Assembly (NCBI GenBank): GCA_019454045.1
Contig: SKCR01033473.1
Location: 124,001 to 188,000, forward strand
DNA from: Zanthoxylum bungeanum
Lineage: Eukaryota; Streptophyta; Magnoliopsida; Sapindales; Rutaceae
Direction: 5' to 3'
Length of the DNA stretch: 64,000 nt
The position numbers were made by a program, and so were the translations under genes. Of this stretch, positions 11,346-22,914 are shown in pieces. The notes under the pieces were generated by a model. The model ran no database searches, had not been told where the DNA came from, and saw only the letters and a list, made by a program, of their open reading frames with translations. Position 1 is the first letter of the stretch; each line of letters opens with the position of its first letter.

Positions 11346-11900
11346 ACATCTTCAATCCTTTTTAGCGAGCTTTGGGCTAGTGACTCCCAAACTAGTTGGC
11401 CTTAGCACACTAGGTGTTAAAACACCCATACGGACTTAATTACTCAAATCTCAGATGTTAAAAGTTCTACAGTTTGACGGGAACAGTCTCTGCTTACTAA
11501 GACAATATGCCCAGTTACTAAGTTAGAACTTTATTCATTCTATTTTTTTTATCATCATACCACACATCATAAAAATGTAGACAGAAACAGATATTCACGC
11601 AAACGATCATTCATCAACCAACAATTATTTCACCTAGTCACTTTGTCAATTCCTTATTATCTAAGTCTATATGAGTCTGACCTAGATATTAGGCTCAAAG
11701 TCCAGGATAAAAGTGAAATTAGTATTTATCTTTTCCTATAATTTTTTACTAAGACAAACAATCTCATTATTAGACTCTATTTTTTTTTTAATAAAGCATG
11801 CAAAAATTAAAACACGCAAAACATGCAAGACACACGATATAAGATAATACAAATATGCAGGAAAGAAAAAAATTAACGGAGAAAACAAATAAACATAAAC
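10850..11900 (-). repeat. Conserved spacer module (copy in LARD-B)
   Basis: Collinear with 360-1480: GCCACTTTCGTAGG at 10858, the GTGTGTGTG run at 11158, GGTGTTAAAACACC near 11413, then the ATTCATCAACCAACAATTA and TCATTATTAGAC boxes. It contains a (TA)n run at about 11313-11345. A second, inverted, partial copy sits at 13246-13512. Confidence 0.75.
11313..11345. repeat. (TA)n microsatellite
   Basis: TATATATATATA runs broken by a single AA, in the place where LARD-A has a poly-T run at 830-837. Confidence 0.85.
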
Positions 11901-11988
11901 AACCTCAAACCCAAACCTAAACCTAGCAATGTCCCCAATGCGTTACAAAACAAAAGAAATATAAGGGAACAATGTTATTGTGGTTTCT

Positions 11989-13020
11989 TTATTCCTCAGT
12001 CTCATTGTCGTCCTCGCTGCTGTGCCCTGGATAGGCTAGAATCTGATCATCACCCAATCCCTGATAATGTGTTATTCGCTGAAGCAGTTGAGCGATGTAG
12101 TCAACCCAAGATTCCAACCAATCTACTCATTGTGATATGAAGCGAGATCGTGATGATCGGTGCATTGGTTGAGGTTGTTGCTGTGGAGATGCGGGTGTAG
12201 ATGAGGAAGAACCGGCATATGCAGGCCTCTCTACTCGGAGTTGTTGGATAATTCAGGTGGTCAATGCAGAGGTGGGCTGCATCATTTCTTCCCTAAGGTC
12301 TATGGGCACCCTGACCAGTGTGCATAGGTTTGTAATTAAGCTGCAATACAGCAGGTCATTTTGTGTAGAACATGCTACCTAAGCTATATTGGTTGATATC
12401 AGCCCACCCACATCAATGGTAAGTCCCTCCAGCCGAGAATATAACAGGATCATTCATTCTTTTGTGACATTGGTAATATGGGTGCCTGGAAGTAATGTGC
12501 GGGTCAGGAAATGAAGCCAAACCTTGTCATCTGGCTTAAGATATCATGAACTCATCTTTAAATATTCCTCGCTGCTACCCATACCCCATACAGCATTGGG
12601 GATGCAAAATGTTTGTGTGAGATGAGTCATATCTATATGCTCCATAGCTGCCGTATAATCATCAACTTCTATATTGGGCAACCCATAATACCTATTAATT
12701 GTGGTTTTATAGAACGTCATCTGTTAACCTCTCACTAACACTTGGTACGTCTGATGCTCGTAAGCAATGGCGAAGAACTCACGAAATCCTAGTATACTGG
12801 CTGGGTTAGGCTATTGGCAAAGCTTATGCCAGTGCCTGGTGGTGATAATTCTATCAATCTGGGGAAACTGTCCGGGATTAATCTCAAAACCCCTCTCCAT
12901 AATCAGGATTTTTTATCTCATCCACTTTTTATATCGTTGCTCAGCGGTTTCCGTTACAAATTTTATTACATCGTAACTCGATCCAGCAGCCATTGAGGTT
13001 CGCGTTCTCTTAGGGGCCAT
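11989..13020 (-). pseudogene. Decayed plant-transposon-domain protein (344-codon frame) of LARD-B
   Basis: ATG at 13020 and terminal stop at 11989-11991 give 1032 bases, the same length as the LARD-A copy. The sequence begins MAPKRTRTS and ends in an acidic tail (SSEDDNETEE). About eight internal stops occur in one phase. Stops at codons 159 and 189 coincide with those in LARD-A; others are private. A QQQPQPMH stretch precedes the C-terminal region. Domain type and caveats are as for 1512-2543. Equal length and absence of frameshifts suggest both copies decayed by base changes only. Confidence 0.7.
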
Positions 13021-13245
13021 TTTTAATTTTAAATTTTTACAAAAATTCCGACAGAACTTCCCCTAATTTTCAAAAATTCCAAATTTCAACCTAACACTAA
13101 CACTTCACAATTTATTCCACAACCGCCAAAACTTCGCCCCCAAAACTATGAATTTTTCAATAGCAACTACCACAAATACACATTCATAACAGCAAAAACA
13201 AACTATTTTTTATTTAATTTTCGCAAAACACAAAAAACATTGAAG

Positions 13246-13512
13246 ATTAAAAAAAAATAGAGTCTAATGATTACATTGTTTATCTTAGTAAAAAGTTCTA
13301 AGAAAAGATAAATGCTAATTTCACATTTATCCTGGACTTTGAGCCTAATATCTAGGTCAGACTCATATGCACTTAAAAAATAGTTCTGTAGCAGTTAGAT
13401 AATAAGGAATTGACAAAGTGACTAGTTGATATAATCGGTGGTTGATGAATGACCGTTTGCCTGAATATCTGTTTTTGTCTACATTTTTATGATATTTGGT
13501 AGAATGATAAAA
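13246..13512 (+). repeat. Inverted partial copy of the spacer module
   Basis: This is the reverse complement of the spacer 3' portion seen at 11551-11802 and 1087-1325, for example AGAGTCTAATGATT and GGTTGATGAATGACCGTTTG. It retains a segment (TAACTGCTACAGAACTA equivalent) that the element's own direct copy has lost, so it came from another copy or predates that deletion. It stands where the gag-like segment should be and abuts the tRNA-like sequence. Confidence 0.8.
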
Positions 13513-13587
13513 AAAATTTTAGTATAATGATGAGTATTCCTGCTTGTCACGCGGATGGCTCGAGTTCGATCCCCGGCAACAGTGCCA
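13513..13587 (+). pseudogene. tRNA-Asp(GTC)-derived sequence with CCA at the LARD-B primer site
   Basis: From 13521 to 13584 the sequence aligns without gaps to tRNA-Asp positions 9-72 (53 of 64 identical to the plant tRNA as I recall it), and CCA follows at 13585-13587. Anticodon GTC is at 13546-13548 and the T-loop GTTCGATCC is kept. The acceptor 5' strand (13513-13520) is degraded, so it cannot fold as a functional tRNA. A normal LARD primer site holds only about 17 of these bases. CCA is added after transcription, so its presence indicates copying from a mature tRNA, not a genomic tRNA gene. Confidence 0.8.
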
Positions 13588-14960
13588 AAAACTTGATCGG
13601 TGAAATCACACACGTAACGCAAGCACAAGTATCACTGAAGTAGTATAAAAATATCGATCCGATGAGGACTTAATTTCTACTATAGTTATTAATTATTGAT
13701 TCTATTTATTTACAAGTATCTAATTAGGATGAGAAGGGAATGGTTACTTGATTGATTGGTTGAATGTTGATTTACTAAATAAATAAAAATAAATGCAAAC
13801 AAAGGAAATTGATAATAAAGAAAATAAATATCTAGGGTGTGATTCCACACAATATTATTTTAATGATTAATTAATTCTCTTTTATATGTGTAATAAATTA
13901 GTTTTTTAACCTGGAACACGAAGATATGCAAAAGCCTCTTCCGATGGTCAAATACAAACACCCAAAATAATCCAATTAACTATATTCTTATGTTAACCAA
14001 GTTATATGAATTCATTAAGTTCAAGTTCCAATTGTGGCTACCCCCGCCCGACAGGTATATGTCTATCCTGTAAAGAAATCTACCTAAGGGACATCTACCC
14101 TAAGGTGAGATCATGAGCTATTGAATCTAAGGCTGAAACCTAAAATTTCTTTTCCAAGTTCATTTTAAGTTTACCATATCAATCTTGTTGATGATCAGGC
14201 AACAAGAAGCATTAAACTTAAGATTCAATAAACAAGTCTAAAGCATCACACATAATATAATTAAATCAATTATTAAACTTATGAATATTGTGCTTCATCA
14301 CTTTCCTAGATTAAAAATAAAATACTGGGGATAGGGGATCCACCTTTACTATTTCAAATCTAGAAATCTCTCTTATTATAATATATAAATTTATATTATA
14401 TTACCAACCGACCATATAGGCGGTAGCCTGATTAAGTCATTTGATAGTTAATTCCAACCGACCAAAAAGACGGTATACAATTAAGTCAGGTTAAAATCAA
14501 TTTAATTAAGTCCAACCGACCATAAAGACGGTATCCAATTACGTCACGTTTTAAGATAATTTATATATTATAATTTAAGGGAGATTAATCTAAATAATCA
14601 TAATAAAGGGTTCACCCTTCCCCCAGCAGAAAATTAGCTACAAAACATAAAAGAAATATAAATTAAATAAACTACTATTACTAATAAAAAAAGAAATACA
14701 TAATTAAAATGCTAAAAATAAATATAAACAAGATACAATCCTTAGATCCTTATTAAGTACCTTAAGGAAAGTATATTTACTACTACTAAAAATAAAAATA
14801 TTTATATAAATATATACAAACACGATACAATCCTCAGTTCCTTAATAGAAACCTTAAGGAAAGTATGAATTTGGAAAATGAAATCAGCTTCAATTTATAG
14901 GCAAATTTCAGCCTTGCGCGTCGCGACGCGTGAAGCTTGCGCGTCGCGATGCGCCGTTGA

Positions 14961-16950
14961 TGTTGGACAATTATGACCCATAGCATCACTATTTTGTAAA
15001 GGACATGGTGTTCTTACACAAAATTAACTATGTGTAAAGGAAATTGCTCTTTTATCATTTTTTAAATGGATTACTTGAATATTTAAATTATAAAAGTCCA
15101 TATGATTATTACCGGATTAATAAGATATGAGACAGTATTAATCCACGAACGGTTTAATCATTAAACATCCCTAGTAATAGTATTATCGAGACTGGACATC
15201 GATAATGCGGAATAGACTAGTATTGCACTTGTGCTCGTTATGGAAGCTTAACGGTATAGTTCTCATATATTTAAGTATTGGATACTTATGCAAGTGTGAT
15301 AGGAGGTTCTGTTTTCCGATGGTACGGGAACAACTTCACTCTGGATAGACCCATCTGAATCTCATTGGTAGTATGACTATATGTCAATGGGAATCCAAAT
15401 CAGGGTAGGTGTAATTAGTCTTAACCTGAGACTTGTATCGCTAATACTTGCGACAATCAGTATACTTTGGTTTTGGTCGTTCGGGGCTTTAACAGGTTAT
15501 GTGTACGCCTCTTCTGGGTATACTGAGAATCGTAGTGTATTGGGTGTGATGTCAAGATGGGAGTATCACTTCAGTCAAATGGAGATGATGATCACGCAGG
15601 GATATGGAACTGGTACTCTTAAGTACTGCAGTCATCGGGATAATATGACTAGGTAATGATTATTCGATTATAGAGACTACTTGCTAGTAATCCGATATAT
15701 GCTTCGGATGGGGCAGACACAATTCTAGCTACAGGCCTAGCATGTGACACCTGATACTGGATCGTAATACGCGATAAACTGTATACTACGCCTGATAAAG
15801 ATTATATATTCCTTTAAAGAATATTTCTTGAGAATTGGGTAGGCACGATGCTTTGCTAGAAGCCAACCATGTCTTGTAAATCGATAAGAATGTGGTACTA
15901 GGTACACACGTATTCGGATAGTCTGATGACCGTATTTACTGCCAACATATCTGGGGATCTCTTGGGTCGCTTCCCGAAGATTCACCAATGACATTTGACT
16001 CGAACAGAATTAATCTGGGATTAATTATGAGAGAGAAAATTATTCTGGGATTAATTACGGCAATAATTAATCTGGGATTAATTAACAGAGAGAAAATTAA
16101 TATGGGATTAATTGCGTCAAAAATTTAATCTGGGATTAAATTCATCTAGAGAAGAGAACGCGATTAATTTGGAATTAATCGGCAAAATGAATTTAATTGT
16201 GAAATTAGATTTTACTATTTAATTTATTTTAATGGGCTAAAATAATATATTAGATATATTAATTGAAATTAGATTTCAATGCGGAATTAAAATTGGATTT
16301 TAATTCGTGCGAACGAATTAATTTAGAATTAATTCATAAGCGACTTACGTAATAATTTTACTAGGCATTATTATTAAATTGGATTTAATTATGTCACAAT
16401 GGAAAATTCGTTTAATTTGGAATTAAACAAACCCGGGCCTGAGCGAAGTTGCGTGTTGGATTGTCCGACTTAAATTTGGAATTTAAAATGGGGCCCACCA
16501 ACTTACATCAATATGTTTGACATTTGATGGAATTTGGTAATGGTTGAGTGAAAAAGTTTAGATTGCTTTTAAAACACTCAAGCTAATTCCAATACACAAA
16601 CTTAGTATATATTAATTTGGTCAACTTTGGAAGTGAGTACAAGTTACTATTCACAGCAAACACAAAACTCTCTCTTCTCTCCCAAATCTCCCTTGGCCGA
16701 AAACTTCAAGCTCTCTCCATGGAATTTTGTTACAAAATTCTTCTAAAGCTAGCACTTAAGGAGACAAATGAGGTGATAGGGAAACCAATCCTAGAGTTTG
16801 GAATTCAATTTGAAGGCTTGGAGCTTCCATTACATCCATGAAAAACTTGATTTTCTCTACCAAGCATTGTGAGTATTTCTGCAACTCCTCTTCTTTATTC
16901 ACACACAAATGAACTTAGAGATCTTGTGGCTTGTTCTAGGAACACTAACA
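14961..16950 (+). repeat. Copia C 5' LTR
   Basis: Begins TGTTGGACAATTATGACCC and ends GGAACACTAACA. Contains an array of AATCTGGGATTAATT palindromes at 16006-16140. A 90-codon frame at 15381-15656 recurs in all LTRs of the family but is just LTR sequence. Confidence 0.95.
16006..16200. repeat. Array of GGGATTAA palindromes in the copia C LTR
   Basis: Units of AATTAATCTGGGATTAATT type recur five times with spacers such as AGAGAGAAA and GCGTCAAAA. Each unit is an imperfect palindrome (TTAATC...GATTAA). The same array lies at 23963-24140, and shorter versions at 34260-34345 and 42198-42275. Confidence 0.85.
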
Positions 16951-16951
16951 A

Positions 16952-16964
16952 TGGTATCAGAGCC
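16952..16964 (+). other. Initiator tRNA-Met primer-binding site, copia C
   Basis: TGGTATCAGAGCC, complementary to the 3' end of plant initiator tRNA-Met, two bases after the LTR. Confidence 0.9.
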
Positions 16965-19500
16965 ATCCTAAGTTTGATTTGAAAATCTATGGTTCATGAC
17001 TTTAATTTGGGATTTTTGTGTTTGGAGCATGAAATGCCTAAATTGATGGTTGGGTTATATTTATATGATGTTAAATTGGATAGGATTAATTTTCCCCAAA
17101 ATATACCCCTTGGCCGAATATATGCCCTAGGTGATTCATGGTGATTTTTGAAAATTTAATAATTGGATATGTTAATTGCATGAAATAAATATTAATTTTT
17201 GGTTTAATTGGATTGAAATCGGAATTGAATGTTATTTCATTATGATTGTCGTGAATGGAGCATGTTAGAAAGAAATGATTTTGCTTCAATTTGTGTTGGA
17301 CATGAATTGGAATTAAAGAGCATGATTAATTGAATTAATTAGTATTTTGGAAACATTAGATTAATTAATTAATTATGTTAATTACACTTGAATTGAATTA
17401 ATATGTAATTTAGAATAATGTATTAATATAATTGTAGTAATTGGGCTTAATGGGCTTGGTTGGGCTAAGTTTGGTTTTGGAAAATTGGGTTGGATCCAAT
17501 TGGGCCTAAAACCATTTCCATAAAGTCCAAATATGATATTGGGCCTTTAATAATTTAATTGGGCCTAATGGGCCAAAATTGATTTTATGGCAAATGGTGA
17601 TTCCTAATTGGGCCTTGGCATCTTGGGTTTGATCCATAATGGCCAAAGCCCATGCCTAAAGAATCAATTAAAATCCCATTGGACTTTAATTGAATAGTAT
17701 TGGATACTAATTGGACCTTTGAGACCCATGAAGATTGGATTTGGAATCCAAGTCTAAAAGGCACTATTAAAAGTGTAATTATTTAATTTGGAATTAAATA
17801 TGAATTAGTATTGGTTACAAATTAAATTGGATTTAAAATTATAGTTCGATATAATTCAAGAATACGTACTTTGAGTATTTATTCTTAAACAAGTTGGACT
17901 CGTGCAAATCAAATCATTGTTTGAACATTGGATGGTCATTAATTCAAAGATTAATTGATTGGATTAGATTGACTGAATAACATGCTTTGTGTGAATACTT
18001 GGATGTATTGTACGAATAATGTATATCGGATGGATATTAGAAGGGTGAGGGCAATTTTGGAAATTGTTGTAATAAATTTAGAATTTATTAAATTGGACCT
18101 GCGTGTCCAGCCTATTATCTCTATTCTCTTTGTATTTCTCTTCTCACCAATTCCCCTCAATGTAAATGAGGTTTCTTTATAAGTATTATGTAATTGGGTA
18201 GAAGTAAGAATAGTGCTAGCGGGAGAGAGGAAAGTGAGAGATTTGTTCTACGAACAAAGTTTGTTATATATCCATATGTATATCATTATTAATTTATTTT
18301 GTGCCTTATTATGCTTTTAGAATGCATGCTTAAGGGTGTATGATGAGAACTAATCAAAGATAATAAATTGGTTGCCAATTTACGCGAAAAACCCTCATCA
18401 AATATTAAGCGTTTTTCCTTCCATTGAGTGGTTCTCTCTCAAGATCCAAGATTGGCATTGGTTTGTTGGCCAAAGTCAATACCTTTGTCCATCGCGGATG
18501 TGTTTGAACCACGTAAGCTTTGTTACATATCGCGTGTCTTGGGCAAGTTGTGATTTGTTGGCCAAATTCAAGGTCACTTCTTGTTCATCGACCTCGATTA
18601 CGAAGCTTTCCCACTGTCAATGGGTCGCGCTTAACTAGAATCATTAAGCTTGTTAAGCTAAAGCCAAGGCTTAGTTGATTTAGAGGAAAAGGTTAGGAAA
18701 TATATTGGATATATTTACATATATTGGATATATGTTTTGGACTTGGAGGTCCACCTACTGGATCTAGGAATTGGATGGGATCCAATTGATCTTAGAGATC
18801 TACCTAGTTAAGTTTCATATAACTTGTTGGCCAAAGTCAAGGTTGTGTGTTATTTAATGGGATCCTAGCCCACTAGGAAACTATGTTTCCCGAGTACTCC
18901 ACAGAGGGTTAGAGGCTCGCTGAAAAATAGTGGGAGGCAAGTATTAAATTTTCAAATTCGTTTAAATACATGCCAACACGCACTCTTTTATTTTATTTAT
19001 CGTTATTATAAATATATTAGTTAGACTAATATTAAATATTGATTTCTTTGAATAGTTAGACTGTACAACACATTACTCAACTTACAGTTGGTTATATAGT
19101 TGGACTATAGTAACCATTACATTTTGAGTGTACCCAAAATCGTTGACTGGATAGTTAGACTATAGAAATCAAGATGACTGAAAGATTAGGGTTAAGGGAC
19201 ATAATCCTAGTTGAAAATGTCTTTAACGGCATAATTTTCCAGATTGGGAAATGAATCTCAGGATAGTCCTGGGAGCTGAGAAGTTACTCTATTGGATAGA
19301 GAAACCTCTTGGGCCTAAGCCCGGAGTTGAGCAAATAGTAGAGCATGAGTTTTGGAAGACTCATCGTGATGAAAACTTTAGTGCTCAATCCATCATGCTT
19401 GCCGCAATGACTCCTTAATTTTATCGTCAGAACTAAGGATTAGATCCTTATATCATGATGATGAAATTGAAGGATCTTCAAAGATCTAACCTTAGATCTT
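16965..19500 (+). other. Long non-coding leader of copia C
   Basis: About 2.5 kb with no credible gene. From 17440 to 17650 there are many TGGGCC/TGGGCT motifs. Near 19047-19180 an ATAGTTGGACTATAGTAACC unit is repeated. The equivalent leader of copia D is at 35209-37790. Confidence 0.6.
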
Positions 19501-22500
19501 ATAAGTATGAATTGTAAAAGAAGCTATTTCGCTCGCGTATGTCAGAGGGTACATCTGTCCAAGCACTAGGTGTCGTAGAGGATTGCTGACATCGAATAGC
19601 TAGGTTAGCTGGGCATTACCTACGAGGTCGAGACTTCCATATATTTGATCTCATAGTCTCTACCCGAATGTTGGGGCAGGTTCATCATGAACCAAGAGAA
19701 AACTCTTGGAGAGTTAATGACTATGCTCAAAGAGGCAGAGCCAGAGCTTCCAAAAGGGTGAGAAGTGCAAGACGCATCTTACTTCGACATCCCAGAAGGC
19801 CAAGGCTTGGCCGAAGGCTTCTGGGGGTGTGAATAAAATGGCAAAGGCAAAATCGTCACTGTCTTCTGGGAAGACAAACGACATATCCCAATATGTCTGC
19901 CTACATTGTGGCAAATGGGATAACTGGAAGCGTGACTGCCGTATGGACAAGGCAGACATGAAGGAAGTGAAGACGGGTAAGGTTCTGACTTCAAGTATGT
20001 TTTTCATAAACATATCCACTGCTAGTTTTAAAAATTGGATTTTTGATACTAAATGTGGTACATACATATGTACTGACGTGAGGGATCTGCTGATTAGCAG
20101 GAAACTGGCTTCAGATGAGATTGACCTGCGAGTCAGAAACGGGACGAAAGTCGCTGTTTTGGTTGTGGGAACCTAAGTTTTGGAACTGCCATTTGGGCAT
20201 GTACTTAAATTATGAAACTGTTATAATGTACCTAGTTTGACTAGAAACATTATATCTATATCTAGTTTAACCTGTTGCGGGTATACCTTTATGTTCATGA
20301 ACACTAAGTGTTTTGTTTATAAAGATGATATTGAGATATAAACATTAGATGTGAATAACAATACTTATATTTTGAATATAAACAAATCTCAAATATATAA
20401 CATGACAAACAAATGGCTCAAACTGAATTAATCAGATAAGACTTATTTGTGGCATTGTTGTCTGGGACACATTAAACAAGACTAGTACATCCACACTTTC
20501 GAAGAGTGGATACTTAGACAGATTTGATCCTAATTCAAATGACGTCTGCGAATCTAGTTTATTAGGCAAAGTGCTTAAAACGCCTTTTAACGGTAAAGGT
20601 GTACATGCCACCGAGCTGTTAGCCCTCATTCATGGTGACATATGTGGGCCCATGTCTAGCTAGGCTAGAGGTGGTTATGAGTACTTCGTAACCTTTACGG
20701 ATGTTGCATCGCATTATGGTCATATGTATCTTATGACACACAAATCGGAAACATTTGATATATTCAAAGAGTTTCGACACGAAGTAGAAAAACAGACCAG
20801 TAAAAGTATTAAAACATCACGATTGGACCTTGGTGGAAATACTTAAGCAATAAGTTTCTCGATTACTTGAAAGAGTATAGTATTCTTTCACAATGAACTC
20901 CTCCTAGAACACCTCAATTAAATGGTGTGTCCGAAAGGAGAAACCGAACCTTGTTGGATATAGTAAGGTCAAAGATGAGTCGCTCTGAGCTACCAATTTC
21001 CTTTTAGGGATACACATTGAACAGTGCAATACTTATTTTGAATAAGGTTCCGTCAAAGTCTGTTGGACAGACTCCGTATGAAATATGGACAGGAAAGAAA
21101 CCGGGTTTCACATTCCTGAAGATTTGGGAATGCTGGGCATATGTTTGGATGGTACCAAACTAGAACCTAAATCGGATTAACGCCTATTTGTAATTGGTTA
21201 TCCTAGGGAAACCAAAGGATATTACCTCTACAACTCACAATAGAACAATGATATTTGTTGCTCTTCATGCGGTTTTCCTAAGAGGAATACCTAAATGTAG
21301 TGGTAAGTGGGAGGAAAGTAGAACTCGATGAAAATTAGAGTGAAACTGTTCCAGGCACCGGTCCCTTAACAGAACACGAACAGTTCATCAGGGATGAATC
21401 TGTACCACAATCTTCTAATACACAAGAACCGCGTAGGTCAGAGAGAGTCAGGAAACAACCTAAGAGGTATGAGTTTCTGATCTCACCTCATGTAGATGTC
21501 AATCTTATTGAGGAAGACAAACGGACTACGTATGAGGAACCGATACAAGGTATCAACTCTGGTTTATGGCAAAGTTCCATGAAGTCCGAAATGGATTCCA
21601 TGTATACCAACCAAGTTTGGACATTGGTTGATGTACCAGAAGGCATTGTGCCTATTGGTAGCAAATGGATCTTCATGGTGAAAACAAACATGGATGGCAA
21701 CATACAAACGTACAAAGCTAGGCTTGTAGCGAAAGTGTATCATCATCAACATGGTGTCGATTACGATGAAACCTTTTACCTGTTGCCATGATTAAATCCA
21801 TTCAGATAATGCTTGCTACTGCTGCATATTTCATAATGAAATATGGCAAATGGTCGTCAAAACGCTTTCCTTAACGGAAACCTTTTGGAGGACGTTTTAT
21901 ACAACATCCTGACGGTTTTATCGTGGCAAAACATACAAACAAGGTTTGCAAGTTAAATCGATCCATTCATGGATTGAAGCAAGCATTATGTTCTTAAAGT
22001 CAACGTTTTGATGAGATCATAATGGTATATAGTTTCATTCAAAACGAAGATAATTCTTGTGTATATAAGAAGGTTAGTGGGAGCGCACTGACATTGGATG
22101 TCCTAAACATTGATGATGTATTATTTCTTGGAAATAACATTCCCATGTTAACAATCGGTGAAAGCTTGCCTTTCATTAAAATTCTACATGGAATACTTGG
22201 GAGATGCAACCTTTATTCTAGGAATAAAGATCTACTGGGATAGATCTAAAAGTTGTTGGCACTCTTCGGGAACCAGTACATTGAAAGATATGTACGTGAC
22301 CTGGTGTCTCATATGCTTTGAGCATATGGAGTCACAATCAGGCCGATCCAGGTGATGGTCACTGGATTGATGTTAAGAACATCCTTAAGTATCTTAGACG
22401 AACTAAGGATGCTTTCTTAATTTATGGAGAATGAGAACTTGAGGTAACTGGGTTCACCATTGCAAGTTTCCGAACAGATGAAGACCACTTTGAGTCGAAT

Positions 22501-22900
22501 CAGGGTATGTATTTTGTTTGAACAACGAAACAGTAAGCTGGAAATCTTCCAAGCAAGATATTGTTGCCGATTCAACAAAAGCGGATTACATTGTTGCAGC
22601 TAAGGCAACAGAAGAAGCATTTTAGATCTATAAAATTCCTAATTAGATTAGGAGTAGTTCTATTAGCAACTGAGCTAGGCTACAGCATAGGCTAAAGAAT
22701 TACGGTCTCATCAATGATCCAAGTATGTACTTCAACGGTTTTATCTGATTTGTGAGATCTTACATCATGGCGATGTGATGATCGAATAAATCACATCAGA
22801 TGATAACCTTGTAAATCTGCTGGCGAAAGTGATATCTCAGCATAAACATGAGCGACCCATACATAGTTCAGGTGTTATACATTTGAGTGATTGGCGATAG
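19500..22900 (+). pseudogene. Copia C Gag-Pol remnant
   Basis: Fragments in the correct order on the plus strand. Gag end with knuckle CLHCGKWDNWKRDC at about 19899-19940, its His changed to Asn. Protease start WIFDTKCG near 20037. Integrase ATELLALIHGDICGPMSS followed by TAG at 20660 and GGYEYFVTFTD. RT from about 21579 (VWTLVDVPEGIVPIGSKW, YKARLVAK). RNase H remains near 22530-22640. Many stops and frameshifts remove any function. The TAG at 20660, a one-base deletion near 20838 and TAG for Trp near 21006 are also in copia D. Lineage looks like ordinary plant Ty1/copia; the clade is not assigned. Confidence 0.85.
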
Positions 22901-22901
22901 G

Positions 22902-22914
22902 CCAAGTGGGAGAT
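22902..22914 (+). other. Polypurine tract, copia C
   Basis: CCAAGTGGGAGAT immediately before the 3' LTR start TGTTGG at 22915; the same tract precedes the LTRs at 8900 and 41156. Confidence 0.85.

Noticed and set aside
13513..13587. A functional tRNA-Asp gene
   Set aside because: The acceptor 5' strand is lost, stems carry several mismatches, CCA is encoded and the sequence sits precisely at a retroelement primer site.
15381..15656. A 90-codon plus-strand frame that recurs in several forms (15381, 23422, 32735, 33636, 41574)
   Set aside because: All copies lie inside copia LTRs, lack recognisable domains, and their similarity is explained by LTR homology. A synonymous/non-synonymous test could reopen the case.
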